A stretch of 17,172 nt of DNA. Source: Pseudomonas sp. ACM7 (GTDB lineage: Bacteria; Pseudomonadota; Gammaproteobacteria; Pseudomonadales; Pseudomonadaceae). Where the stretch lies: positions 5,227,959-5,245,130 of the forward strand of contig NZ_CP024866.1 in the NCBI RefSeq assembly GCF_004136015.1, read 5' to 3'. The notes beneath the pieces are model-generated. The model was not told where the DNA came from. It did not search any database and worked only from the letters and a program-made list of their open reading frames with translations. Below, in pieces: positions 1-7,651 of this stretch. The position numbers and the translations under genes were made by a program. Numbering within the stretch: position 1 is the stretch's first letter; each line of letters begins with the position of its first letter.

Positions 1-204
1 CATGGCGAACATCGCCGATAGCGCTGCCGTCGCCGATTGAGCGGCGAACACCTGGCCTTGTTCGATGGCGAGAAAGAACAGAATCGGCCCGACCACCACT
101 GGCAACCCCGACAGCCAACCGGCGACACTCGGTCCCCAGCGTTTACCGGCCAGGGAAATCAGCAAGAGAAACCCTGGGATGACCAGCAGTTTGAGTAACA
201 GCAC
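1..204 (-). CDS. Membrane protein of unknown function, N-terminal part (3' end outside window)
   Basis: An open frame of 68 codons runs from a GTG at 204 off the left edge without a stop. The start is supported by a strong ribosome binding site, GGAGGT at 216-211, six bases upstream. The protein begins directly with a hydrophobic stretch (about residues 1-19), then a short charged and polar loop with GKRWGPS. A second hydrophobic segment follows (about 32-47, containing LPVVVGPILFF). This is the pattern of a polytopic inner-membrane protein. I do not recognise a named family, and no functional residue can be pointed to. The gene is divergent from mntH, with a 273-base gap that holds a REP palindrome. 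Confidence 0.7.
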   Translation of the reverse strand, partial: MLLLKLLVIPGFLLLISLAGKRWGPSVAGWLSGLPVVVGPILFFLAIEQGQVFAAQSATAALSAMFAM

Positions 205-477
205 GCCCGCACCTCCGACCTGAGTGAGGCGGCCACGTTAGCATTGCGGGTGAGTGATTGCTTTATAGATACTCGTATTTTGTATACAACCCTGCGGCAA
301 CACGGTCCTGTAGGAGCTGCCGCAGGCTGCGATCTTTTGATCTTGATCTTCGGCGATGCTGAAAATGCTAAAGATCAAAAGATCGCAGCCTGCGGCAGCT
401 CCTACAGGGATTTGCGTGTACACCAGAAGAGATGAAACGTCTAAGCTGCCCCCTCCAACCTGTTTCTGGATGTTTGT
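205..477. other. Intergenic region between divergent membrane-protein and mntH genes
   Basis: This 273-base gap holds the start regions of two divergent genes and one complete REP palindrome (307-408). No open frame with a convincing ribosome binding site was found; the small frames here run through the palindrome. I could not identify a clear sigma-70 promoter or a manganese-responsive operator by eye. Confidence 0.5.
307..408. repeat. REP doublet (REPIN), tgtaggagctgcc family
   Basis: Two 36-base arms, 307-342 and 373-408, are perfect reverse complements separated by 30 bases. The arm contains CTGCCGCAGGCTGCGATC. The same family recurs at 8515-8610 and as a half copy at 15467-15492. In Pseudomonas such inverted REP pairs are known as REPINs, mobilised in trans by RAYT transposases. 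No RAYT gene is in the window. Confidence 0.9.
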
Positions 478-1797
478 GTGAAATTCAGTTTGCCCAAAAC
501 CGCCACGGCGCCGTTCTGTCCTCCGGAAGTGGCCGGCAGCGTTGCCGTCGATCCCCGCGCCTCGTTCTTCAACCGGATGCTGCGCTTTGCCGGTCCTGGC
601 TTGCTGGTTTCCATCGGCTACATGGACCCGGGCAACTGGGCGACCGCCATCGAGGCCGGCTCGCGGTTTGGTTACAGCCTGTTGTTCGTGGTGCTGCTGG
701 CGAGTCTGGCGGGGATGGTGGTGCAGTGTCTGTGTTCGCGCCTGGGCATTGCCACCGGGCGTGATCTGGCGCAGTTGTCCCGGGAGCGCTACAGCACGCG
801 GACCGCACGGACCCAGTGGGTGTTGGCGGAAATCTCGATCATCGCCACTGACCTGGCCGAAGTGCTCGGCTGCGCCCTGGCGTTTCATTTGCTGCTGGGC
901 TGTTCGCTGACCTTCGGTATCGCGCTCACGGCATTCGACACACTGCTGGTGCTGGCCCTGCAAAACCGTGGATTCCGCCGACTCGAAGCGATCATGCTGG
1001 TGTTGGTGGGCACCATCGGCGTGTGTTTCTTCGTTGAATTGCTGTTGATCAAACCCTACTGGCCGGACGTCGCCCGGGGGTTCACGCCGTCACTGTCGGC
1101 CATCGGTGATGCCGCGCCGCTGTACCTGGCCATCGGTATTCTCGGGGCCACGGTGATGCCGCATAACTTGTACCTGCACACCTCCATCGTGCAGACCCGG
1201 AGAATCGGCAATGACCTGGCCAGCAAGCAGGACGCGGTGAAACTGGCGCGCATCGACAGCATCGGCTCCCTGGCCCTGGCGTTACTGGTCAACGCGGCCA
1301 TCCTGATCCTCGCCGCGGCGGCGTTCCACAAGAGCGGGCATATCGACGTGGTCGACATCCAGGACGCTTATCACCTGCTCGACCCATTGGTGGGCGGGGC
1401 GCTGGCCAGTGTGTTGTTTGGCGTCGCGTTGCTGGCTTCGGGTCAGAGCTCGACCTTCACCGGGACCATCGCCGGGCAAGTGATCATGGAGGGTTTCCTG
1501 AACTTGCGGATTCCTTGCTGGCAACGGCGATTGCTCACGCGCGGGCTGGCGCTGATCCCGGCGTTCATTGGCGTCTGGATGATGGGCGACAATGCGATCG
1601 GCAAGCTGCTGGTGTTGAGTCAGGTGGTGTTGAGTCTGCAATTGCCGTTTGCGTTGTATCCGCTGATTCGCATGACTAACGATCACACGCTCATGGGGCC
1701 GTTGGTGAATCGGTGGCCGACGCGGGTGCTGGCGTGGGGGTTGTTTGTGGTGATCAGCGGGGCGAATAGCTGGTTGATTCTGCAGTTCGTAGCCTGA
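478..1797 (+). CDS. mntH: NRAMP-family Mn(II)/H+ symporter MntH
   Basis: The product is a 439-residue polytopic inner-membrane protein of the NRAMP (SLC11) family, which imports manganese and other divalent metals with protons. Both metal-binding signatures are visible: DPGN at residues 50-53 (TM1) and the TM6 motif ATVMPHNLYLH with A224, M227, P228 and H229. Many hydrophobic segments run to the C-terminus, and the length is normal for bacterial MntH. The start is a GTG; the nearby ATG at 470 is followed at once by a stop codon. There is no strong Shine-Dalgarno sequence at 478, so an internal start such as Met34 (just before FAGPGLLVSIGYMDPGN) cannot be excluded. The N-terminal 30 residues lie outside the conserved core. 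It appears monocistronic, with REP palindromes on both sides. No regulator such as MntR or Fur lies alongside. Confidence 0.93.
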   Translation: MKFSLPKTATAPFCPPEVAGSVAVDPRASFFNRMLRFAGPGLLVSIGYMDPGNWATAIEAGSRFGYSLLFVVLLASLAGMVVQCLCSRLGIATGRDLAQLSRERYSTRTARTQWVLAEISIIATDLAEVLGCALAFHLLLGCSLTFGIALTAFDTLLVLALQNRGFRRLEAIMLVLVGTIGVCFFVELLLIKPYWPDVARGFTPSLSAIGDAAPLYLAIGILGATVMPHNLYLHTSIVQTRRIGNDLASKQDAVKLARIDSIGSLALALLVNAAILILAAAAFHKSGHIDVVDIQDAYHLLDPLVGGALASVLFGVALLASGQSSTFTGTIAGQVIMEGFLNLRIPCWQRRLLTRGLALIPAFIGVWMMGDNAIGKLLVLSQVVLSLQLPFALYPLIRMTNDHTLMGPLVNRWPTRVLAWGLFVVISGANSWLILQFVA

Positions 1798-1826
1798 GCC
1801 GGAAGCTGTGTTGCCTGGCCGGGCCT

Positions 1827-1921
1827 CTTCGCGAGCAGGCTCGCTCCCACATTTAATCTCGGTCATTCACAGAATTTGTGTGCGCAGAAAATCCAATGTG
1901 GGAGCGGGCTTGCTCGCGAAG
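1827..1921. repeat. REP doublet (REPIN), tgtgggagcgggctt family
   Basis: Arms 1827-1851 and 1897-1921 are inverted copies of 25 bases with two mismatches, separated by 45 bases. The element fills the space between the convergent ends of mntH (stop at 1797) and the LysR gene (stop at 1927-1929). The right arm ends five bases from the LysR stop codon, so it may protect the 3' ends of both transcripts. Confidence 0.88.
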
Positions 1922-1926
1922 AACGA

Positions 1927-2829
1927 TTACTCGCTCTCCCTCTGAAACGCCTCGACCACAAAATCGATGAACACCCGGGTCTTGGCCGGCATCAACGTGC
2001 GACTCGGGTAATACAGCGAAATCGGCCCCGCGTCGGCGTGCCAGTCGGGCAGCAGGCGCACCAGTTCGCCACGCTGGATATGCGCCAGCACATCCGGCAA
2101 TACCAGCAGTGTCACGCCCAGGCCGAGTATCGCCGCTTCGCGCATGGCTGCCGGGTCATTGAGCACAATGTGTTCGTTCAAATTGGCCGGTGCTTCGTTG
2201 CCCGCACCATCGTGCATCAGCCATTGGCGAATCCGCCCGGTGCGGGTGCCGCGCATCACGATGCCGGTGTGTCCGGACAGGTCCGCCGGACTGTCGGGCA
2301 GGCTGCGTCCCGCGAGGTAGGCGGGAGAGGCGACCGCCACCACATGCGCCGCCGCCAACGTCCGCGACACCACACCGGGCGTCAACTTGAAGCCGCCGCC
2401 AATGGCCGCGTCATACCCTTCGGCAATCAAATCCACAGGGCGGTTTTCGAAGTGCCATTCCGGGCGAATCAGCGGGTAGCGCGCCAGGAACACCGGCAGC
2501 AGCGGCAAGACATGACCGATGCCAAACGTCGGCGCGAGGCTGACTTTGAGCACGCCCGCCGGCTCGCCTTGGTCGCTGCTTACCGCGCTGATCGCTGTCT
2601 GTAACGCTTCCAGATTGCCACCGATACTCGTCAGAAAGCGTTCCCCGGCTTCGGTCAGGGACAGCTTGCGGGTCGAGCGCTGGAACAGCCGCACGCCGAT
2701 GTTGCGTTCAAGCATGGCCACGTTGCGGCTGACAGCGGCAGGGGTCAGCGCGAGCACCCGTGCGGCGGCGGAAAAACTGCCGGTTTCGGCACTGCGGACG
2801 AAAGATTCGAGGTTGGCGAGGGTTTCCAT
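1927..2829 (-). CDS. LysR-family transcriptional regulator, probable regulator of the divergent oxidoreductase gene
   Basis: This is a 300-residue LysR-type regulator. The N-terminal winged helix-turn-helix (about residues 1-60) contains the typical GSFSAAAR...AAVSRNVAMLE helix pair and the wing LFQRSTRKLSLTEAG. A substrate-binding domain follows (about 90-295). I chose the ATG at 2829 because AGCAGG lies eight bases upstream. A GTG at 2838 would add three residues but has no space for a ribosome binding site. The subgroup with METLANLESFVR openings is very common in pseudomonads and its ligand cannot be read from sequence. It is divergent from the NADP-binding protein gene at 2940, with a T-N11-A palindrome between them, the usual layout for a LysR protein that controls its neighbour. 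Confidence 0.93.
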   Translation of the reverse strand: METLANLESFVRSAETGSFSAAARVLALTPAAVSRNVAMLERNIGVRLFQRSTRKLSLTEAGERFLTSIGGNLEALQTAISAVSSDQGEPAGVLKVSLAPTFGIGHVLPLLPVFLARYPLIRPEWHFENRPVDLIAEGYDAAIGGGFKLTPGVVSRTLAAAHVVAVASPAYLAGRSLPDSPADLSGHTGIVMRGTRTGRIRQWLMHDGAGNEAPANLNEHIVLNDPAAMREAAILGLGVTLLVLPDVLAHIQRGELVRLLPDWHADAGPISLYYPSRTLMPAKTRVFIDFVVEAFQRESE

Positions 2830-2851
2830 GGCAGACACCTGCTAGTCATGC

Positions 2852-2866
2852 TTGAAAATCATTCAA
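2852..2866. promoter_or_regulatory. Candidate LysR-type operator (T-N11-A palindrome)
   Basis: TTGAAAATCATTCAA is a perfect TTGAA-N5-TTCAA inverted repeat that satisfies the T-N11-A rule for LysR boxes (T2853, A2865). It lies in the 110-base gap between the divergent LysR and oxidoreductase genes, 23 bases upstream of the regulator's start and 74 upstream of the other gene. Nearby, CGCTAAT occurs twice (about 2876 and 2888), which could add further contact sites. The assignment is inferred from position and symmetry. Confidence 0.5.
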
Positions 2867-2939
2867 AACATTACCCGCTAATCAAGCGCTAATGGCAAGC
2901 GCAGTATCAATCCATCGACAAACCACGGAGTGAACAACC

Positions 2940-3542
2940 ATGAGCACCATCGGAATCATCGGCGCCGGCGCAATCGGCGCAGCCTTTGCCAGAGCACTGT
3001 CGCGTCAAGGCATTGAAGTAGTTATCGCCAACAGCCGTGGGCCGCAAAGCCTGGCCTCGCTGGTGGCAGAACTCGGGCCAACGGCGCGTGCCGGGACCCG
3101 CGAGGAGGCCGCCGCACAAGCCATCGTGCTGGTCGCGGTCAACTGGTCGAAGTTGCCGACCGCGCTCGCCGGTCTGCCGGATTTTGGCGGACGGATTGTC
3201 ATCGACGCCAACAACTCAATTGAGGCACCGTCGTTCAAGGCGGTGGATTTGCAAGGCCACACCTCCAGCGAAGTGTTTGCCGAATGGGTGCCCGGTGCGC
3301 GGGTGGTGAAGGCGTTCAATCACCTTCAGGCGCGTTTTCTGGAAAGCGATCCGGCGGCGGAGGGCGGGCGGCGGGTGTTGTTTCTCTCGGGTGATGATGC
3401 CGATGCAAAAGCTCAAGTGGCGGCGCTGATCGAACAGCTGGGCTTCTTCGGGATTGATCTTGGGGAATTGAGCGTCGGGGCGCGGCTGGTGCAGTTTCCA
3501 GGCGGTCCGCTGCCGGTGCTGAATCTGGTGAAATTTGCCTGA
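2940..3542 (+). CDS. NADPH-dependent F420-reductase-like NAD(P)-binding protein
   Basis: The 200-residue cytoplasmic protein is a single Rossmann-fold domain of the F420H2:NADP oxidoreductase-like family (COG2085 type). The dinucleotide loop GAGAIG is at residues 8-13, and strand 2 ends in NSRG (31-34). The serine and arginine there are typical contacts to the 2'-phosphate of NADPH. IDANNS (after the third strand) and VKAFNHL are further family motifs. Pseudomonads do not make F420, so the real substrate in this branch is unknown. The start is well placed behind CGGAGTG. Divergent from a LysR regulator and apparently monocistronic. A 42-base inverted repeat and a GC-rich hairpin follow. Confidence 0.88.
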   Translation: MSTIGIIGAGAIGAAFARALSRQGIEVVIANSRGPQSLASLVAELGPTARAGTREEAAAQAIVLVAVNWSKLPTALAGLPDFGGRIVIDANNSIEAPSFKAVDLQGHTSSEVFAEWVPGARVVKAFNHLQARFLESDPAAEGGRRVLFLSGDDADAKAQVAALIEQLGFFGIDLGELSVGARLVQFPGGPLPVLNLVKFA

Positions 3543-3552
3543 CGACGCAACC

Positions 3553-3685
3553 TGTAGCAGCTGGCGAAGCCTGCGTTCGGCTGCGAAGCAGTCGCCAAAC
3601 CTGAAGACGCGGTACTCCTGATGCACCGCACTGCCTGATTCCACGACTGCTTCGCAGCCGAACGCAGGCTTCGCCAGCTGCTACA
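3553..3685. repeat. Long perfect inverted repeat (REP-like, tgtagcagctggcgaagcc family)
   Basis: Arms 3553-3594 and 3644-3685 are perfect reverse complements over 42 bases, with a 49-base spacer. The arm core reads GGCGAAGCCTGCGTTCGGC. It resembles the other REP families only at its outer end (tgtag.agctg) and differs inside. It occurs once in this window, between the ends of the convergent oxidoreductase and thiolase genes. Confidence 0.88.
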
Positions 3686-3724
3686 AAGTATGCGGCGCAG
3701 CGTAGATTTATGACTGACTGTAGA

Positions 3725-3752
3725 ACCCGGTGCGACGTGAGTCGCACCGGGT
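3725..3752. terminator. GC-rich hairpin between convergent genes, probable terminator
   Basis: A perfect 12-base stem, ACCCGGTGCGAC paired with GTCGCACCGGGT, encloses a GTGA loop. On the plus strand it is followed by GTTTTG, a short T tract, so it best fits termination of plus-strand transcription from the oxidoreductase gene. Because it sits 57 bases beyond the atoB stop codon, it may also serve that operon, although the minus-strand tail has only a weak T run. Confidence 0.7.
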
Positions 3753-3808
3753 GTTTTGCCAGACGGCGAACGGATATTCGTGGGTCCCCGCGCCGTCTGT
3801 TGAACGCT

Positions 3809-4990
3809 TTACGCCCGTTCGATCGCCAGTGCCACGCCCTGACCACCACCGATGCACAGGGTGGCGAGGCCTTTCTTGGCGTCACGCTTGATCATTTCAT
3901 GCAGCAGAGTCACCAGTACTCGGCAACCCGACGCACCGATCGGATGGCCCAGGGCGATAGCGCCGCCGTTGACGTTGACCTTGTTCAAGTCCCATTCCAG
4001 GTCCTTGGCCACTGCCAAGGATTGTGCGGCGAAGGCTTCGTTGGCTTCGATCAGGTCCAGTTGGTCGATGGACCAACCGGCCTTGTCCAGGCATCGACGA
4101 GTCGCGCTGACCGGGCCGATGCCCATGATCGCCGGGTCGACGCCCGCGTTGGCGTAAGCGGCGATTTTCGCCAGCACGGGCAGGCCGAGGGCCTTGGCCT
4201 TTTCCGCGCTCATCAGGATTACGGCGGCGGCACCGTCGTTCAGGGACGAGGCGTTGCCGGCGGTCACCGAACCGTCCTTCTTGAAGGCCGGTTTCAGTTT
4301 GCCCAGTGCTTCAGCCGTGGTGCCGGCCCGCGGCTGTTCATCGGTGGCGAAGGACAGCGGGTCGCCCTTGCGCTGAGGAATCAGGATCGGCGTGATCTCA
4401 TCGGCAAAACGCCCGGCTTCGATGGCGGCCGTGGCTTTCTGCTGCGAGGCCGCGGCGAAGGCGTCTTGCTGTTCGCGGGTCAGGTTGTACTTGTCAGCCA
4501 GGTTTTCGGCGGTGATGCCCATGTGGTAATCGTTGAACGCATCCCACAGGCCGTCGCTGATCATGGTGTCGACGATTTGCGCGTTCCCCATGCGCAGGCC
4601 GGTGCGGGCACCGGGCATGACGTAATTGGACAGGCTCATGTTTTCCTGGCCGCCGGCAATGATCACGTCGGCATCGCCGCAGCGAATCGCCTGAGTGGCC
4701 AGGTGCAGCGCTTTCAGACCCGAGCCACAGACCTTGTTCAGGGTCATCGCAGGCACGGTAAATGGCAGGCCGGCCTTGATCGCGGACTGGCGCGCAGGGT
4801 TTTGCCCGGCGCCGGCGGTCAACACCTGGCCCATGATCACTTCATCGACTTCAGCTACGTCCAGGCCGGTTTGCGCCAGCAGTTGACGGATTACCGCAGC
4901 ACCGAGGTCCACCGCGGACACGTTGGCCAGGGCTCCCTGGAAACTGCCGATGGCGGTGCGGGTGGCGGCGACAATGACGACTTCTTGCAT
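3809..4990 (-). CDS. atoB: Acetyl-CoA acetyltransferase (thiolase)
   Basis: This 393-residue thiolase cleaves acetoacetyl-CoA, or a similar short 3-ketoacyl-CoA, with CoA. The catalytic residues are all present: nucleophilic Cys88 in NKVCGSG, His349 in [10 protein letters not shown] and Cys379 in LCIGGGQG. The NEAFAAQ motif (317-323) is also intact. Length and motifs match biosynthetic/degradative acetyl-CoA acetyltransferases rather than the FadA type. The ATG at 4990 is preceded by GAGG nine bases upstream. A GTG at 5005 would extend the protein by five residues but overlaps the preceding stop codon. It is the last gene of the CoA-transferase operon, 11 bases after subunit B, which indicates that it consumes the CoA ester made by the transferase. 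Confidence 0.95.
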   Translation of the reverse strand: MQEVVIVAATRTAIGSFQGALANVSAVDLGAAVIRQLLAQTGLDVAEVDEVIMGQVLTAGAGQNPARQSAIKAGLPFTVPAMTLNKVCGSGLKALHLATQAIRCGDADVIIAGGQENMSLSNYVMPGARTGLRMGNAQIVDTMISDGLWDAFNDYHMGITAENLADKYNLTREQQDAFAAASQQKATAAIEAGRFADEITPILIPQRKGDPLSFATDEQPRAGTTAEALGKLKPAFKKDGSVTAGNASSLNDGAAAVILMSAEKAKALGLPVLAKIAAYANAGVDPAIMGIGPVSATRRCLDKAGWSIDQLDLIEANEAFAAQSLAVAKDLEWDLNKVNVNGGAIALGHPIGASGCRVLVTLLHEMIKRDAKKGLATLCIGGGQGVALAIERA

Positions 4991-5001
4991 GGAATGATTC
5001 C

Positions 5002-5667
5002 TCACTGGGCAGCGAACTGCATTTGCGGAACGTGATCCGGCACGATCAGTTTACCGGCGGTCTTGGCGACAATCTCCTCGACGCTGACGCCCGGTGCGCG
5101 TTCCTTGAGAATGAACGCGCCGTTTTCGATTTCCAGGTAAGCCAGGTCGGTCAGCACACGCTTGATGCAGCCGGCGCCGGTCAGCGGCAGGCTGCATTTG
5201 GACAGGAGCTTGGACTCACCGTCCTTGGACGCGTGGGTCATGATGACAATGATGTTGTCTGCGCCGGCCACCAGGTCCATGGCGCCGCCCATGCCCTTGA
5301 CCAGCTTGCCGGGGATCATCCACGAGGCGATGTTGCCTTGCACGTCTACTTCAAAGGCGCCCAGCACGGTCAGGTCGACATGACCACCGCGGATCATCGC
5401 GAAGGACTCGGCCGAGGAAAAGATCGACGCGCCGATACGTGCGGTCACGGTTTGTTTGCCGGCGTTGATCATGTCGGCATCGATGGTTTCTTCAGTAGGA
5501 AAGGGACCCATGCCCAGCAGGCCGTTTTCCGACTGCAGCATGACTTCCATGCCTTCCGGGATGTAGTTGGCGACCAGGGTCGGAATGCCGATGCCCAGGT
5601 TCACGTAGAAGCCGTCCTGCATTTCGCGGGCGACGCGTTGAGCCATTTGTTCGCGGGAAAGTGCCAT
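5002..5667 (-). CDS. dhcB: CoA transferase subunit B (3-oxoacid / dehydrocarnitine type)
   Basis: This is the beta subunit of a family I CoA transferase, 221 residues. The catalytic glutamate that forms the acyl-CoA thioester intermediate is Glu47 in QSENGLLG. The [13 protein letters not shown] segment (23-35) and GGAMDLV motif are typical of AtoA/ScoB proteins. The ATG is preceded by AAGGA with a nine-base spacer. It follows subunit A by 36 bases and precedes atoB by 11. The symbol dhcB follows the Pseudomonas aeruginosa arrangement LysR / dhcA-dhcB-atoB, known for dehydrocarnitine CoA transfer. From sequence alone, succinyl-CoA:acetoacetate transferase (scoB/atoA) is equally possible. Confidence 0.92.
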   Translation of the reverse strand: MALSREQMAQRVAREMQDGFYVNLGIGIPTLVANYIPEGMEVMLQSENGLLGMGPFPTEETIDADMINAGKQTVTARIGASIFSSAESFAMIRGGHVDLTVLGAFEVDVQGNIASWMIPGKLVKGMGGAMDLVAGADNIIVIMTHASKDGESKLLSKCSLPLTGAGCIKRVLTDLAYLEIENGAFILKERAPGVSVEEIVAKTAGKLIVPDHVPQMQFAAQ

Positions 5668-5703
5668 TGTTGTTATTCCTTCATTCGGTCCGGGGGCAGG
5701 GGA

Positions 5704-6402
5704 TCACTTACGCACGGTGCGCTGTTCGATGCGCTTCTCGAACGTGCCGCAAATGACCCGGTCGACGTAGATGCCAGGGGTGTGGATCTGCGCCGGGTCC
5801 AGCTCGCCGGGTTCGACGATTTCTTCGACTTCGACCACTGTGATCTTGCCGGCAGTGGCGGCCAGCGGGTTGAAGTTCTGGGCGGTGTGGCGATAGATGA
5901 CGTTGCCGAAATGGTCGGCTTTCCAGCCTTTGACGATGGCGAAGTCACCGGTGATGGATTCTTCCATCAGGTACTTGCGACCGTGGAATTCGCGCACTTC
6001 CTTGCCGTCGGCAACGGGAGTGCCGACGCCGGTGGCGGTGAAGAACGCCGGGATGCCAGCGCCGCCAGCGCGCATTTTTTCGGCGAGGGTGCCTTGGGGG
6101 GTCAGGACCACTTCGATTTCGCCTTTGAGCAGTTGCTCTTCGAACAGCTTGTTTTCGCCGACGTAGGAGGCGACGACTTTGCTGATCTGGCGGTCGGTCA
6201 GCAGCACGCCGAGGCCGAAACCGTCGACGCCGCAGTTGTTGGAAACCACGGTGAGGTCACGCGTGCCTTTGCGCTTGATCTCGGCGATGAGGTTTTCCGG
6301 GATCCCGCACAGACCGAAGCCGCCGGCGATCACGGTCATGCCGTCTTCAAGACCTGCAAGGGCTTCCTCGTAGGAACTCACGCGCTTGTCGAAACCTGCC
6401 AT
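5704..6402 (-). CDS. dhcA: CoA transferase subunit A (3-oxoacid / dehydrocarnitine type)
   Basis: The alpha subunit of a family I CoA transferase, 232 residues. The glycine-rich CoA-binding signature [13 protein letters not shown] lies at residues 27-39, and the SNNCG segment follows in its usual place. I chose the ATG at 6402 because AGAGG sits five bases upstream and the protein then starts MAGFDKRV, the usual family start. The frame is open as far as a possible start at 6519, but those 39 residues come from the promoter region. It is the first gene of the operon with subunit B and atoB, and is divergent from a LysR gene at 6626. The name follows the P. aeruginosa dhcAB layout; scoA or atoD is an alternative reading. 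Confidence 0.92.
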   Translation of the reverse strand: MAGFDKRVSSYEEALAGLEDGMTVIAGGFGLCGIPENLIAEIKRKGTRDLTVVSNNCGVDGFGLGVLLTDRQISKVVASYVGENKLFEEQLLKGEIEVVLTPQGTLAEKMRAGGAGIPAFFTATGVGTPVADGKEVREFHGRKYLMEESITGDFAIVKGWKADHFGNVIYRHTAQNFNPLAATAGKITVVEVEEIVEPGELDPAQIHTPGIYVDRVICGTFEKRIEQRTVRK

Positions 6403-6625
6403 ATGCACCTCTTTTATTCTTTGTGGGCGGCTGGCTAGCCGTATGGGATGAAGTGTCTCGCCGCAGTATTCATTTGTTAAGTTGATTTTTAAGGTTGATT
6501 GATAGATAAAACTCACCAATAACCCCTGTGGGAGCGAGCTTGTTCCGGGCGGCGATCCGACGATGGCGATTTCAAGGAAGCCATCGCGGGCAAGCCGTGC
6601 TCCTGATTACTGGAGAAACTCGCAC
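6403..6625. promoter_or_regulatory. Divergent promoter region of the CoA-transferase operon and its LysR gene
   Basis: This 223-base gap separates two divergent starts. The AT-rich part (about 6465-6515) contains TTAAGTTGATTTTTAA (6477-6492), which has TTAA ends, and GTTGATT twice, 13 bases apart (6481-6487 and 6494-6500). These are possible regulator contacts. No single box is convincing enough to name. The half nearer the LysR gene is a degenerate REP element (6527-6604). Confidence 0.45.
6527..6604. repeat. Degenerate REP element, tgtgggagcg family
   Basis: The left arm TGTGGGAGCGAGCTTG matches the family for 16 bases. The right side (about 6582-6604) retains only an imperfect complement ending GTGCTCCTG. 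An inner 7-base inverted repeat, CGATGGC/GCCATCG, remains at 6561-6567 and 6580-6586. It ends just before the LysR ribosome binding site, so it is part of that gene's leader. Confidence 0.65.
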
Positions 6626-7528
6626 ATGACAGTCAAGCAGATCCGCGCATTCCTGGCCGTGGCCCAAAGTTTGAGTTTCGCCGTGGCCTGCGAGCGATTG
6701 CACCTGTCGCAATCGGCGTTGAGCCTGACCATCAAGGCACTGGAAGAAGGGCTGGGTGGGCGCCTGTTCACCCGCAACACGCGAAATGTCGCGCTGACCG
6801 CGGAAGGTGAATCGCTGGTGCCACTGGCGCGTCGTCTGATTGCCGACTGGGACAATGCCGAGGATGAGCTGCGGCAACGCTTTACCCTCCAGCGCGGTCG
6901 CGTGACCTTGGCGGCGATGCCGTCGTTTGCCGGCAACCTGCTGCCGCCGATCCTGAAAACCTTCCGCGCGCGCTATCCCAAGGTCAACGTCACGGTGAAT
7001 GACGTGATCAACGAGCAGGTGCTGGAGATGGTGCGTGATCGGCAGGTTGAACTGGGGGTGGCGTTTGAGCCGACTCAAAGTTCATCGCTGGCATTCACGC
7101 CGTTGTACATGGACCGGTTTGTGGCCGTTGTGCCGAAGGATTCTCCTTTTGCCGAACGGGAAGACATCGATTGGCAGACCTTGCTCAAGGAACCGTTCAT
7201 CACCTTGCAACGTCCATCGACGGTTCGGGTGATGCTGGAAGAACACTTGCAGGCGCGTGGGATGAAATTGCCGGTGGAGTTTGAAAGCCATCAGTTGGCG
7301 ACGGTTGGGCGGATGGTGGCGAGCGGGTTGGGGGTGAGTGCAGTACCGGCGCTGTGTGTCGGGCAGATGCTGGAACTCGGGGCGCGGTGCATCACCTTGC
7401 GCGATCCGGTGGTGGAGCGGGCGATTGGGGTGTTGACCAAGCCTGGAGTTGAATTGTCGGCGGCGGCTCAGGCGCTGTTCGACATCCTCAAAGAAGAAAA
7501 ACTCGGCCAGCGCTTATCTGCGCACTGA
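6626..7528 (+). CDS. LysR-family regulator divergent from the CoA-transferase operon
   Basis: This is a 300-residue LysR-type regulator. The DNA-binding domain occupies residues 1-60, with SLSFAVACERLHLSQSALS as the helix-turn-helix and LFTRNTRNVALTAEG as the wing. An effector-binding domain occupies about 90-290. The ATG at 6626 has GGAG ten bases upstream. An earlier in-frame ATG at 6563 lies within a decayed REP element and is unlikely. Divergence from dhcA-dhcB-atoB makes that operon its probable target, and the equivalent P. aeruginosa regulator sits in the same place. Its inducer is unknown from sequence; a short 3-keto acid or carnitine derivative would fit the pathway. Confidence 0.93.
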   Translation: MTVKQIRAFLAVAQSLSFAVACERLHLSQSALSLTIKALEEGLGGRLFTRNTRNVALTAEGESLVPLARRLIADWDNAEDELRQRFTLQRGRVTLAAMPSFAGNLLPPILKTFRARYPKVNVTVNDVINEQVLEMVRDRQVELGVAFEPTQSSSLAFTPLYMDRFVAVVPKDSPFAEREDIDWQTLLKEPFITLQRPSTVRVMLEEHLQARGMKLPVEFESHQLATVGRMVASGLGVSAVPALCVGQMLELGARCITLRDPVVERAIGVLTKPGVELSAAAQALFDILKEEKLGQRLSAH

Positions 7529-7540
7529 AACACAGGCCAA

Positions 7541-7630
7541 TGTGGGAGCGGGCTTGCTCGCGAAAGCGGTTTGTCAGTCAACATTAATGTTGAATGTGCA
7601 GGCCTCTTCGCGAGCAAGCCCGCTCCCACA
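7541..7630. repeat. REP doublet (REPIN), tgtgggagcgggctt family
   Basis: Arms 7541-7564 and 7607-7630 are perfect 24-base inverted copies with a 42-base spacer. The element fills the 123-base gap between the convergent ends of the LysR and sirtuin genes. Confidence 0.9.
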
Positions 7631-7651
7631 GGGTTTGAATTCCGTCAGTTT

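Noticed and set aside
238..963. Long minus-strand open frame across the mntH 5' region
   Set aside because: It is rich in Gln, His and Arg, runs through a REP palindrome and lies antisense to mntH, which has clear family motifs. It is a shadow of high-GC codon usage.
3710..5035. 441-codon plus-strand frame opposite atoB
   Set aside because: Its composition is that of a reverse-complement shadow, and it includes the terminator hairpin. The minus-strand frame has all thiolase catalytic residues.
5023..6438. 471-codon plus-strand frame opposite the CoA-transferase genes
   Set aside because: It spans the gap between two real genes without any interruption pattern of its own and has no recognisable domain. 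The minus-strand genes have catalytic motifs and ribosome binding sites.
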